From CAZBDV01 sp964490765 (GTDB taxonomy: Bacteria > Cloacimonadota > Cloacimonadia > Cloacimonadales > JAJBBL01), in NCBI GenBank assembly GCA_964490765.1, contig CAZBDV010000024.1, positions 1 through 33,831 of the forward strand: 33,831 nt of DNA, given 5' to 3'. This document shows, piece after piece, positions 17,076 through 24,643 of the stretch. A program made the position numbers and the translations under genes. The notes beneath the pieces are model-generated. The model did not search any database, was not told the origin of the DNA, and saw only the letters and a program-made list of their open reading frames with translations. Position 1 is the first letter of the stretch; the number at the start of each line of letters is the position of its first letter.

Positions 17076-17105
17076 GATGATTATCTTCTTTCGAGAAGAA
17101 TCATC
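17076..17105. repeat. Hairpin between the lpoB-like and COG3014-like genes
   Basis: GATGATT-at-CTTCT and AGAAGAATCATC form a 12-base-pair stem with a 2-base bulge around a TTCG loop (CGAA on the minus strand). On the + strand it is followed by CGATTTTTTATCC, a terminator-like T-run, although no + gene ends here. On the minus strand, the coding direction, it would be an intercistronic stem that could shape processing or expression ratio. Confidence 0.5.
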
Positions 17106-17174
17106 CGATTTTTTATCCGATGTACTTCTCTCTGTAATATTTGCTGTGGACAATAGAGTGGATAAATATTGCTG

Positions 17175-17783
17175 TTACCAGGAAGTCCGGGAGCGTGTTA
17201 TGTATTTACGGATTTCTTTGTTGCCTATCCAGGCCTTTTCATTATTTTCGATGTTAACCAGTTCCAGATCAACCTGATAGTATTTAACCTGTTCTTTCCC
17301 TTCCGTATCTACAATAGAACTTATTGTGCCCTGTAACATGAAATTAGCTCCGGTTTCTGCTGCCAGACGAGCTGCTGTCTCCTCAGATGCATGAATCTGC
17401 TGGTCGAGTCGTTCCTCTCTGATCTCCTGTCGGGCTTCTGAGGCTGCAACGAAACGAACTTTGCCACTGTTGATCAGTTCTCGTTCCATATTGCGGATGA
17501 AGGTTCCGGTATCGATATGCTCAGAACTGAGATTTCGAACCGTTCCAACAATAACAGTCGGTTGAGAATCATTTCGTTCTATAAAATTTACGAGCCAGGG
17601 CCTGGCGAGTACATCATTAATCATCTGTTCTGCTACGAGTCGGGAATCTGTGTCATTCCATCTTCCGCTCAGGTCTATTGCCTCATCGGTTGATATACGG
17701 GTAACGGTTTTGCGCGGAGCACAACCGACCATAACAATAATAGCAATCAATAGGATAATCGTAATACTGGAAAGTCTTTTCAT
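17175..17783 (-). CDS. LpoB-like lipoprotein (penicillin-binding protein activator family)
   Basis: In E. coli LpoB spans from the outer membrane to stimulate PBP1B. The 202-residue product has a clear lipoprotein signal (SITIILLIAIIVMVGCAPRK) and a compact domain with DLSGRWNDTDSRLVAEQMI, PTVIVGTVRNLSSEHIDTGT, MERELINSGKVRFV and AAETGANFMLQGTISSI, the standard LpoB-family features. The frame opens 18 codons earlier, but GGAGGA precedes the ATG at 17783 and the signal peptide begins there. It is first in an operon with COG3014-like, LPP20-like, yjbQ and LapA-like genes. A perfect hairpin sits immediately before its ribosome binding site. High confidence in family. Confidence 0.88.
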   Translation of the reverse strand: MKRLSSITIILLIAIIVMVGCAPRKTVTRISTDEAIDLSGRWNDTDSRLVAEQMINDVLARPWLVNFIERNDSQPTVIVGTVRNLSSEHIDTGTFIRNMERELINSGKVRFVAASEARQEIREERLDQQIHASEETAARLAAETGANFMLQGTISSIVDTEGKEQVKYYQVDLELVNIENNEKAWIGNKEIRKYITRSRTSW

Positions 17784-17800
17784 ACAGAATCCTCCTTCTA

Positions 17801-17831
17801 TATTGGGGTAACCTCGAAGGCTACCCCAATA
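17801..17831. repeat. Leader hairpin directly upstream of the lpoB-like gene
   Basis: TATTGGGGTA (17801-17810) pairs perfectly with TACCCCAATA (17822-17831), and CCT/AGG inside the loop adds three more pairs. On the minus strand the stem ends 4 bases before GGAGGATTC and the ATG, and no T-run follows it. It looks like a 5'-leader structure rather than a terminator for the upstream oxidoreductase operon, which ends at 17900. Confidence 0.6.
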
Positions 17832-17899
17832 TTTCACTAAATTATTACATTTCTACTTTCAACTATTATCTGACTGATTAAGTCTAACTGAAAAAAAGA

Positions 17900-18436
17900 C
17901 TATTTAACCAGTTCTATACCTCTCTTTATAGCTTCAAGATTGGCCTTTAGCAGATCAGCACTCCTGTTGGCCATAAAGTCTTTCAAAGCGGCTTCCAGCG
18001 TCTCATAACTGACCAGCTTAGTTTTGCCGATTATTAATCCTATGGCAATCATATTAAGGACTTTCTGGGTACCTATCTCTTTGGCTATCATTGACATCGG
18101 AGCATAAAGAAATTCGACGTCATCTCGATCCAGTTTGTGAGGACACATATCCTCATTGACTATGATGATACCCTCTTTTCGGGTTAATGGCCCGAATTTA
18201 TCGAGAGAGGGCTGATTGAGTGCCACTAAGATATCAGGATGAGTAACGAGTGGTGAAGCAATCTCATCATCGGAGATAACTACTGAAACGTTAGCAGTTC
18301 CACCACGCATTTCCGGGCCGTATGAGGGCAGCCAGGAAACATTTTTTCCCTCTTCCATACCAGCTTGAGCCAGGAATTTCCCTATTGTCAGGGCACCCTG
18401 ACCACCGAATCCGGAGCATATCATTTCTGTCTTCAT
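17900..18436 (-). CDS. 2-oxoacid:ferredoxin oxidoreductase, gamma subunit (Vor/Kor type)
   Basis: The 178-residue product is the gamma subunit that completes the TPP-iron-sulfur oxidoreductase converting branched 2-oxoacids plus CoA to acyl-CoA, CO2 and reduced ferredoxin. Family motifs are ICSGFGGQGALTIGKFLAQA at the start and WLPSYGPEMRGGTANVSVVI, followed by LVALNQPSLDKF. Length is normal for a separate gamma subunit. It starts 3 bases after the beta-subunit stop, with a purine-rich ribosome binding site (GAGGGGG) formed by the end of that gene. It is last in the ferredoxin-alpha-beta-gamma operon. High confidence in subunit type; substrate choice follows the alpha subunit. Confidence 0.93.
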   Translation of the reverse strand: MKTEMICSGFGGQGALTIGKFLAQAGMEEGKNVSWLPSYGPEMRGGTANVSVVISDDEIASPLVTHPDILVALNQPSLDKFGPLTRKEGIIIVNEDMCPHKLDRDDVEFLYAPMSMIAKEIGTQKVLNMIAIGLIIGKTKLVSYETLEAALKDFMANRSADLLKANLEAIKRGIELVK

Positions 18437-18439
18437 CTT

Positions 18440-19192
18440 TTATACCCCCTCTTCTTTTGATCTATCACGGAAGCAGTCGATTTTAAAGAACGGCAACATA
18501 TTTTCTCGTGCCCAATCGCGTGCTTTCATCGGGTCCAGGCCCCAGTTTGTGGGGCAGGTTGAAATAAATTCGATGAAAGTAAATCCTCTGCCTTCTTTGT
18601 TAAATCTCATAGCATTTGTGACAGCTTTCTTAGCTTTGATGATTTCCTGTGGTGAGAGGAGTGATACTCTTTCGATATAATAAGGGGCTTCAAGTGTATT
18701 CAGCAATTCACATGCTCTGATTGGGTAACCGATATCTTTTTCGTCACGACCGTAAGGTGAGGTTGAGGTTTTCATTCCAGGCAGAGTAGTAGGGGCCATC
18801 TGGCCACCAGTCATTCCATAGATAGCGTTATTCACGAAGAAAACAGTGATCTTCTCTCCTCTGTTAGCAGCATGTACGATCTCGGCAGTTCCGATTGCTG
18901 CCAGGTCGCCGTCCCCCTGATAAGAGAAGACATACATGTCGGGCCGTGCTCTCTTCATACCGGTAGCGACTGCAGGTGCTCTGCCATGAGCAGCCTCTGC
19001 CATATCACAATCGAAGAATTTATAAGCGAAGACCGAGCACCCGACGGGAGCAACCCCCATAGTTTTATTACGCATATCGAGCTCATCCATCGCCTCGGCA
19101 ATCAATCTGTGAGCAACTCCGTGTAAACACCCGGGACAATAATGAAATTGGACATCTGTCAATGATTTTGGTCTTTGGGCTATAACTTCCAT
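18440..19192 (-). CDS. 2-oxoacid:ferredoxin oxidoreductase, beta subunit (TPP-binding, Vor/Kor type)
   Basis: The 250-residue product carries the TPP-binding domain: FHYCPGCLHGVAHRL near the start (Cys-x-x-Cys-x-His, as expected for the beta subunit), GVAPVGCSVF, AHGRAPAVATGMKRARPD, and the TPP/Mg motif SYQGDGDLAAIGTAEI followed by FFVNNAIYGMTGGQMAPTT. AAGGAGG precedes the ATG. The gene lies 9 bases after the alpha subunit and 3 before the gamma subunit, so all would be made together. Its cofactor is supplied by the thiamine operon in the same window. Confidence 0.94.
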   Translation of the reverse strand: MEVIAQRPKSLTDVQFHYCPGCLHGVAHRLIAEAMDELDMRNKTMGVAPVGCSVFAYKFFDCDMAEAAHGRAPAVATGMKRARPDMYVFSYQGDGDLAAIGTAEIVHAANRGEKITVFFVNNAIYGMTGGQMAPTTLPGMKTSTSPYGRDEKDIGYPIRACELLNTLEAPYYIERVSLLSPQEIIKAKKAVTNAMRFNKEGRGFTFIEFISTCPTNWGLDPMKARDWARENMLPFFKIDCFRDRSKEEGV

Positions 19193-19201
19193 TTCTCCTC
19201 C

Positions 19202-20284
19202 TTATAAATTCTCTTCGATCTTGGCCATTACTTCTTCCGGAGTGAACACTAATCCACCAACTTTGCCAAGGAATTCAACTGGTACCTTTCCGTTAACAGC
19301 CAGTTTTACATCTTCGACCATCTGTCCAAGATTCAGTTCGAAAACGATAACCTTCTTCACCTTAGCGGTTATTGCGTCGGATATTGCTTTGTAAGGATAA
19401 GGCCATACAGTTTGTGGACGAATCAGTCCTATACTATGTCCCTTCTTCTCCAGTTCACTTATTGCCGATTTAACTATACGAGATGCAGTACCGAAAGCAA
19501 CACAGAGGACCTCATTGTCCGAATTCAGATTGAAGGAATCGTAACGAATTTCATTGGCTTCAATTTTCTTGTACTTTTCACCGAGTTTCAGAACATGTTT
19601 TTCCAGGACATTGGGATCGATCTCCAGAGAATTTATCTCGTGATGATGTCTTTCAGGACCATCAACATTGGGATGCATACACCAATCGTATTGTTTTTCA
19701 TGTTGTCTGGCTACCACTTCATCGGTTTTGGCCTCTTTGAAACTCACTGGTTCCATCATCTGGCCCAGAAGGCCATCTGAGAGGATCATGACTGGGTTAC
19801 GATATTTCTCGGCAAGATCGAATGCATCAGAAGCCATATCCGCAAATTCCTGAACACTGTTGGGTGCCAGAACAATCAACTTGTAATCTCCGTGTCCACC
19901 ACCCTTCGTTGCCTGAAAATAGTCACCCTGTGCAGGCTGTATATCTCCCAGGCCGGGTCCACCACGTTGCACATTTACTATAACGGCCGGTAATTCAGCA
20001 CCGGCAATATAGGAGATACCTTCCTGTTTGAGTGATATACCGGGTGATGAGGAGGAGGTCATGACTCTTTTGCCACATCCAGCTGCACCATAGACCATAT
20101 TGATGGCTGCAACTTCACTCTCGGCCTGAATAAAAGTACCATCAACCTTGGGCATCATACGAGCCATATACTCTATCAATTCACTTTGAGGGGTAATAGG
20201 ATAAGCAAAATACAAACGACATCCAGCTCTGATAGCCGCTTCTGCTACTGCTTCATTACCTTTCATCAATACCTTTTGAGACAT
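19202..20284 (-). CDS. vorB: 3-methyl-2-oxobutanoate:ferredoxin oxidoreductase, alpha subunit (VorB-like)
   Basis: The 360-residue product matches the VorB type of alpha subunit over its length: LMKGNEAVAEAAIRAGCRLY, AYPITPQSELIEYMA, IQAESEVAAINMVYGAAGCG, VMTSSSSPGISLKQEGISYI, RGGPGLGDIQPAQGDYFQA and LSDGLLGQMMEPV. VorB enzymes act on 2-ketoisovalerate from valine (and related branched acids), but close relatives use 2-oxoglutarate, so the substrate is inferred. AAGGAGG precedes the ATG; the ferredoxin gene ends 12 bases upstream. The role fits amino-acid fermentation, with reduced ferredoxin available to hydrogenase or to the activase elsewhere in the window. Confidence 0.9.
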   Translation of the reverse strand: MSQKVLMKGNEAVAEAAIRAGCRLYFAYPITPQSELIEYMARMMPKVDGTFIQAESEVAAINMVYGAAGCGKRVMTSSSSPGISLKQEGISYIAGAELPAVIVNVQRGGPGLGDIQPAQGDYFQATKGGGHGDYKLIVLAPNSVQEFADMASDAFDLAEKYRNPVMILSDGLLGQMMEPVSFKEAKTDEVVARQHEKQYDWCMHPNVDGPERHHHEINSLEIDPNVLEKHVLKLGEKYKKIEANEIRYDSFNLNSDNEVLCVAFGTASRIVKSAISELEKKGHSIGLIRPQTVWPYPYKAISDAITAKVKKVIVFELNLGQMVEDVKLAVNGKVPVEFLGKVGGLVFTPEEVMAKIEENL

Positions 20285-20296
20285 TTTTCCTCCTTA

Positions 20297-20500
20297 TTAT
20301 TTCTCTATGGTTATTGCTACGTCAGGGCAGGTTGTATAACATAACTTACAAGCGATGCACGCTTCCTGATCAAAACACTCTGCATAGTGATACCCCTTGT
20401 CGTTGATACTTTCCGAAAAACGGATGATTTTCTTGGGGCAGGCTACTATACAGAGACCACAGCCTTTGCAATAATAAGGATCCACTGTCATTCTTGGCAT
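20297..20500 (-). CDS. 2[4Fe-4S] ferredoxin, delta subunit of the Vor/Kor complex
   Basis: The 67-residue product has two cluster motifs, YYCKGCGLCIVACPK and ACIACKLCYTTCPD, giving eight cysteines for two [4Fe-4S] clusters. It is the electron-transfer subunit and the first gene of the oxidoreductase operon. AAGGAG precedes the ATG. A TTGACA box sits on the minus strand at 20565-20560, but the -10 at 17-base spacing (ATTTTC) is poor, so the promoter is not certain. Confidence 0.95.
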   Translation of the reverse strand: MPRMTVDPYYCKGCGLCIVACPKKIIRFSESINDKGYHYAECFDQEACIACKLCYTTCPDVAITIEK

Positions 20501-20821
20501 AACTAACTCCTTATCTTTTATTTAACAACTCATCGAGAAAATCCATTGGAGAGCAAAACTGTCAACTCTTAAATTTCCATAGAATCAGGGGACAAGCCTT
20601 CTATTCTTGCTCTATTGTGAACTCCTGGAGCTTAATTGTTGATTACCGACGAGTCTTTATATATAACCTCAGTTTTATCATTGAGTATCATGGGAGTCGG
20701 CACGTTCCGGCTCGTGTCGTCCCTAATGTTTTCACTCTATAAATAATGCCTCAGATTATTACTTTACCTGTTAATTTTGATAGAGGAAATCCTGAGTCAT
20801 CGGGGAGAGAAGAAAGCCCTG
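20501..20821. other. Intergenic region between the EamA transporter gene and the Vor operon
   Basis: About 320 bases with no supportable gene. It contains a GC-rich hairpin at 20692-20723 (listed separately) and a TTGACA box for the Vor operon. No tRNA-like fold is convincing. Confidence 0.5.
20692..20723. repeat. GC-rich hairpin downstream of the EamA transporter gene
   Basis: CGGCACG (20698-20704) and CGTGTCG (20713-20719) pair with one G-T, and outer GGG/CCC bases extend the stem. It stands out from the AT-rich surroundings. It lies about 100 bases after the eamA stop on the minus strand without a T-run, so terminator function is doubtful. Confidence 0.4.
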
Positions 20822-21700
20822 TTATTTACTGATCACTATGGTCTTTACCCTGATACTGATAATCATTGCAAGTAGTATCAAGAGAGCACCTGCAAGAATA
20901 GAAGCAGTCAGTTCTTCTTTCAAGATAAGCCAGCCACCGATAAGTGCAAAGACACTTTCGAGGCATAATATAATAGCCGATCTTGTTGGATCTACCTTTT
21001 TTTGAGCAAATATCTGGAGTGTGTAAGCGATACCAACAGATATAAGACCACTGTAGATCAGGGCAATTCCTGTCACACCGATATTCACGAAAATTTCCTG
21101 GTGAAAGTACTCGACAGGGCGAATAGACAGATTATAGATCAGGCCTGTCACAAGGCTTAAAACTGCACATATAGCGAATTGGGCAAAGGCCAGATAGAGA
21201 GTATCGTATTTTCTGGTTAATTTATCAATCAATTGCATATGCAATGCCCAGCAGACAGCACCGAGCAGGATAAGAGAATTGCTGAAGGTTACCTGAATAT
21301 CTGTATTATCATTAATCAGGTATAGTCCTGTAACAGCCAGAATTATAGCGTAGATCGTCTGACGTTGAAGTTGCTGTTTGCGGAAAATACCAAGCAGGGG
21401 AACAAAGAGCACATAGAGGCCAGTAATGAAACCAGCATTTCCTGCTGTTGACCATATCAAACCGGTCTGCTGCAAAGTAGCTCCAAGAAATAGAACTATT
21501 CCGAGGAGCCAGGGGATCTTTTTATGTCTTGCTATTGTTCTGTACCCGAAAAATCCTACAAAAACCGCACCCAGGCTAAAACGGATACCGTTGAAGATAA
21601 AGGGATCAAGAAATTCCATACCCTGGCGTTGAGCAACGAAAGCAAATCCCCAGATAGCGGAGGTTACAAAGAGTGCCAGGAGGCTGATATCTTTTTTCAT
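20822..21700 (-). CDS. DMT superfamily permease (EamA domains)
   Basis: The product of about 292 residues is almost wholly hydrophobic, with roughly ten transmembrane helices in two EamA repeats. Each shows typical features: LFVTSAIWGFAFVAQRQGME and NGIRFSLGAVFVGFF in the first; SLILLGAVCWALHMQLIDKL, GLISVGIAYTLQIFAQKKVD and AIILCLESVFALIGGWLIL in the second. Such permeases export or import small metabolites such as amino acids or nucleosides; the substrate cannot be told from sequence. The frame opens at TTG (21703), but the adjacent ATG at 21700 with GAGAT upstream is a better start. It stands alone, 117 bases from the ankyrin gene upstream. Confidence 0.88.
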   Translation of the reverse strand: MKKDISLLALFVTSAIWGFAFVAQRQGMEFLDPFIFNGIRFSLGAVFVGFFGYRTIARHKKIPWLLGIVLFLGATLQQTGLIWSTAGNAGFITGLYVLFVPLLGIFRKQQLQRQTIYAIILAVTGLYLINDNTDIQVTFSNSLILLGAVCWALHMQLIDKLTRKYDTLYLAFAQFAICAVLSLVTGLIYNLSIRPVEYFHQEIFVNIGVTGIALIYSGLISVGIAYTLQIFAQKKVDPTRSAIILCLESVFALIGGWLILKEELTASILAGALLILLAMIISIRVKTIVISK

Positions 21701-21817
21701 CAAACTATCTCAAGAAATTTTTGCTTTGCTTAATTAAGTAGAACATAGACTGATAACATCAGACAAGAACTAGCAAACCGATCGATGTGAGTAATATATA
21801 TTCCTTGCATCCTACTC

Positions 21818-22408
21818 TCAATAACCCTTGTGGGAAATTTGCTTATTGGACGCCTCTTTTAACAGTATAAAGGCTACAGATTGCCGGAGTGTTCTATTAT
21901 ACCCTTTTTTTAGATGATCAAAAGCTGTGAGACGTCTGATATCCTTTCTTGAACCGTCTGCACCTCTGGCTAAAAGAGTCTGAATAACTTCCGGATTACA
22001 GTTTGAGAGTGCTGCATAAATCAAAGGGGTTCGCTTTTTTTTCGAGGTATGATTGACATCAGCACCTGCATCAATAAGATTCTCTAGAATCTCTGGGTTG
22101 CTATTGTATCTCGCTGCCATGATAAGGGCAGTCTTATTGTCTTGATCAACATCATCAACCCTTGCTCCTGCCCTGATGATAGCCTTGATGACTTCCGGAT
22201 CAATGTTGCCGCTTGCCAGATACATGAGAGGTGTTCGGCCGAGTTTATCTTTCTCATTAGGATCGAAACCGGCAGAAAGCAATTTTGTCAGTTCCTCTAC
22301 TGTTAAAGTTAAAAAATCGATATTGCTATCATAAAAGCTCATCCTCGCTTTCTTGAAAATAGTGTTTAGTGAGGATAAGCTTCTTGACAGCTTCCTTTTC
22401 AAACTCAT
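21818..22408 (-). CDS. Ankyrin-repeat protein
   Basis: The 196-residue product has a basic N-terminus without signal peptide (SLKRKLSRSLSSLNTIFKKA), then about four ankyrin units of 33-37 residues with the core pattern G-R-T-P-L-M-Y-L-A: LGRTPLMYLASGNIDPEVIK, NKTALIMAARYNSNPEILEN, KRTPLIYAALSNCNPEVIQT, with GARVD and GADVN turns, and a partial C-terminal unit. It is a protein-binding scaffold of unknown partner, probably cytoplasmic. GGAG precedes the ATG at 22408; a GTG directly before it is less likely. A TTGACA box at 22458-22453 on the minus strand could be its -35, but no good -10 follows. Confidence 0.85.
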   Translation of the reverse strand: MSLKRKLSRSLSSLNTIFKKARMSFYDSNIDFLTLTVEELTKLLSAGFDPNEKDKLGRTPLMYLASGNIDPEVIKAIIRAGARVDDVDQDNKTALIMAARYNSNPEILENLIDAGADVNHTSKKKRTPLIYAALSNCNPEVIQTLLARGADGSRKDIRRLTAFDHLKKGYNRTLRQSVAFILLKEASNKQISHKGY

Positions 22409-22526
22409 CACTATAACTCCTGAACCTTAAAAAAATCAACAGTGTTGCATTATGTCAAGAGATTATCAGCGAGTGCTTCTCCTCTTGCTTTTTGTTCTGC
22501 ATATGTATCCCTGAATATTGTCATAT

Positions 22527-23351
22527 CTATTTAATGTTCTGATTATAGATATCTGTAACGAATCTGACACTCATTCTGCAAGCATCATCGATAGTGGAAG
22601 AAATTTTCAGCAAGCAAGCTAAAGCAGTAGAAAATGAACAACCTGTCCCGTGCCGATAACGGAAAGATATCTTCCTGTATTCGAAAGGTCTGATTCTGTA
22701 TCTATCGATCAGAAACTCTCGTATCGTGTTATCATCGGACCGGCTATGGCCCCCGGTAATGTAGAATGTAGAGTTAACTTTCTGACAGATTTTTTGTACT
22801 GCTTGCCAGGTTTTTGAATCAGTTGAAAATGAATATGACGATGTATCATCGACCATTTGAACAGCAGAGCTTTCGTGAAGCTCGTATCTCCTGTTTGCTA
22901 GAATTAATTTCAACTCATCAAAATTGGGTGTAATAACATCTACTACAGGCAGAAATATACTGCAAACCTGTCCGATTTCATTGGTACCGACAAACGGTTT
23001 ACCCTCTGTGGGAGAAAAGACAGGATCCCAGACAATAACAGCTTCTGGAAAGAGAGCGAGCGAGTCAGCAATTATTCTGGCCTGACGACTATTGCCCAGA
23101 GCCCCTATCTTTATGCAATTAACAGGATATTCTGAACAGATTTCCAGCTGTTCTCGTAATACATCGTCGGTAACAGGATAGATATCTTTAACTTTACTGT
23201 CATTCTGAACGGTTATTGCGGTTATAACCAACAATGAATTATAGCCAAAATGATCGGCAATTTTGCAGTCTTTAACAACTCCTGCTTCACCAGTTGGGTC
23301 GGTAGCTGCTATAGTGAGGAAAAAGTCCTCACTATCCCTGATATTCTTCAC
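22527..23351 (-). CDS. thiD: Hydroxymethylpyrimidine/phosphomethylpyrimidine kinase ThiD
   Basis: ThiD phosphorylates HMP and HMP-P to the pyrophosphate used by ThiE. The 274-residue product has the ribokinase-like fold: TIAATDPTGEAGVVKDCKIA at the start, ITAITVQNDS (the HMP-contacting Gln retained), VIVWDPVFSPTEGK, DVITPNFDELKLIL, and the anion-hole/base motif RHGTGCSFSTALA near residue 234. The substrate loop is off-consensus (DPTGEAGVVKD instead of DSSGGAGIQAD), and there is an extra segment around residues 160-185. It starts with GTG, overlapping the thiC stop by four bases (GTGA), with AAGGA upstream, so it is coupled to thiC and is the last gene of the operon. Confidence 0.88.
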   Translation of the reverse strand: MKNIRDSEDFFLTIAATDPTGEAGVVKDCKIADHFGYNSLLVITAITVQNDSKVKDIYPVTDDVLREQLEICSEYPVNCIKIGALGNSRQARIIADSLALFPEAVIVWDPVFSPTEGKPFVGTNEIGQVCSIFLPVVDVITPNFDELKLILANRRYELHESSAVQMVDDTSSYSFSTDSKTWQAVQKICQKVNSTFYITGGHSRSDDNTIREFLIDRYRIRPFEYRKISFRYRHGTGCSFSTALACLLKISSTIDDACRMSVRFVTDIYNQNIK

Positions 23352-24640
23352 TTTGTGTCCTTCTGCGTTTTTTTTCTTCCATCGATCTTGATAGCACAGA
23401 GTTCACCACACATGGAGCAATAGTTAGAATCGGTTTGTGATGAGTCTTTCTTTCTCTCCCTGGCGAAATCGGGATCAATAGCATATTGAAATATTCTTTC
23501 CCAATCGAGTTGATGTCTTGCCCTGGATATTTCTCTGTCAATCTTACTACTCTCTTCTTTCCGTTTTACTAAATCTCCAGTATGAGCAGCTATCTTTGCT
23601 GATATAACACCCAGTTTGACATCTTCCAGATTGGGAAGACAGAGGTGTTCTGCAGGTGTTACATAACAGAGAAAATCGGCGCCATTAGCAGCAGCGATTG
23701 CACCACCTATAGCTCCGGTAATATGGTCATATCCTGGTGCAATATCGGTTGTTAATGGTCCCAAAACGTAAAATGGAGCATTATGGCAGAGTTTTTTCTC
23801 TAATTGAACATTCATTTCGATCTCATCGAGAGGGAGATGGCCCGGCCCTTCAACCATAACCTGAACCCCTCTATGATCCGCTAATTTTACCAGCTCTCCG
23901 AGAACAAGAAGTTCCGAGATCTGGCCAGGATCGCTGGCATCAGCTCCCGCACCCGGCCTGAAGCCATCGCCGAGGCTGAGTGTCACATCATATTCTTCGG
24001 CGATAGAGAGCAGACGGTCAAAGTCCTCGTATAAAGGATTCTCCCTTCCCGTCTCTTCAATCCATCTCTTTAGCAGTGAACCACCCCTGCTTACAACTCC
24101 AATTACTCTTTCAGAATCTTCCAGATGACGGATCGATTCCCTTGTAACACCGCAGTGCACAGTTATGAAATCGACACCGGCTATTGCCTGTTTCTCTATT
24201 TCATTGAAGAGCATGTCTGTTGTCATCTCACCTATATCTTTTCCTTCACGGAGGAGTTCACAGATTACAGAATATATCGGAACAGTGCCGAACATAATGG
24301 AAGATTTGGAGATTAAGGTTTTTCGTATTCTGTCCAGGTTTCCCCCTGTAGAAAGGTCCATAATACTTTCAGCTCCATACTTGATTGCGAGTTCCAGCTT
24401 CTGTAACTCCTCTTCGAGGTTACATCTGATTTCCGATGTGCCGATATTAGCATTGATTTTGGTCTTCAACCCTTTACCTATGGCCACGGCAGAAAATCGG
24501 TGATTTCTGTTTTTTGGAATGACTATCGTTCCCTCTCTCAGGCCATTCATTATATGTTCAGGTGTTACATTATCGTAATCTGCAGCCTGTATCATTTCGG
24601 TAGTGATTTCTTTCTTCCTGGCGAGTTGCTTTTGTGTCAT
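23348..24640 (-). CDS. thiC: Phosphomethylpyrimidine synthase ThiC
   Basis: Radical SAM enzyme that rearranges aminoimidazole ribotide to HMP-P. The 430-residue product is the short form without the N-terminal extension of E. coli ThiC. Motifs include KTKINANIGTSE, ESIMDLSTGGNLD, FITVHCGVTRESI, LSLGDGFRPGAGADASDPGQ, QVMVEGPGHLPLDEIE, PFYVLGPLTTDIAPGYDHIT, YVTPAEHLCLPN and the cluster motif CSMCGELC at 408-415. The last is Cys-x2-Cys-x3-Cys, one residue shorter than the E. coli Cys-x2-Cys-x4-Cys. GGAGG precedes the ATG; thiE ends 3 bases upstream and thiD overlaps the end. High confidence. Confidence 0.95.
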   Translation of the reverse strand: MTQKQLARKKEITTEMIQAADYDNVTPEHIMNGLREGTIVIPKNRNHRFSAVAIGKGLKTKINANIGTSEIRCNLEEELQKLELAIKYGAESIMDLSTGGNLDRIRKTLISKSSIMFGTVPIYSVICELLREGKDIGEMTTDMLFNEIEKQAIAGVDFITVHCGVTRESIRHLEDSERVIGVVSRGGSLLKRWIEETGRENPLYEDFDRLLSIAEEYDVTLSLGDGFRPGAGADASDPGQISELLVLGELVKLADHRGVQVMVEGPGHLPLDEIEMNVQLEKKLCHNAPFYVLGPLTTDIAPGYDHITGAIGGAIAAANGADFLCYVTPAEHLCLPNLEDVKLGVISAKIAAHTGDLVKRKEESSKIDREISRARHQLDWERIFQYAIDPDFARERKKDSSQTDSNYCSMCGELCAIKIDGRKKTQKDTK

Positions 24641-24643
24641 AAT

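Noticed and set aside
17801..17831. Terminator of the oxidoreductase operon
   Set aside because: No T-run follows on the minus strand, and the stem abuts the lpoB ribosome binding site, so a leader structure is the better reading.
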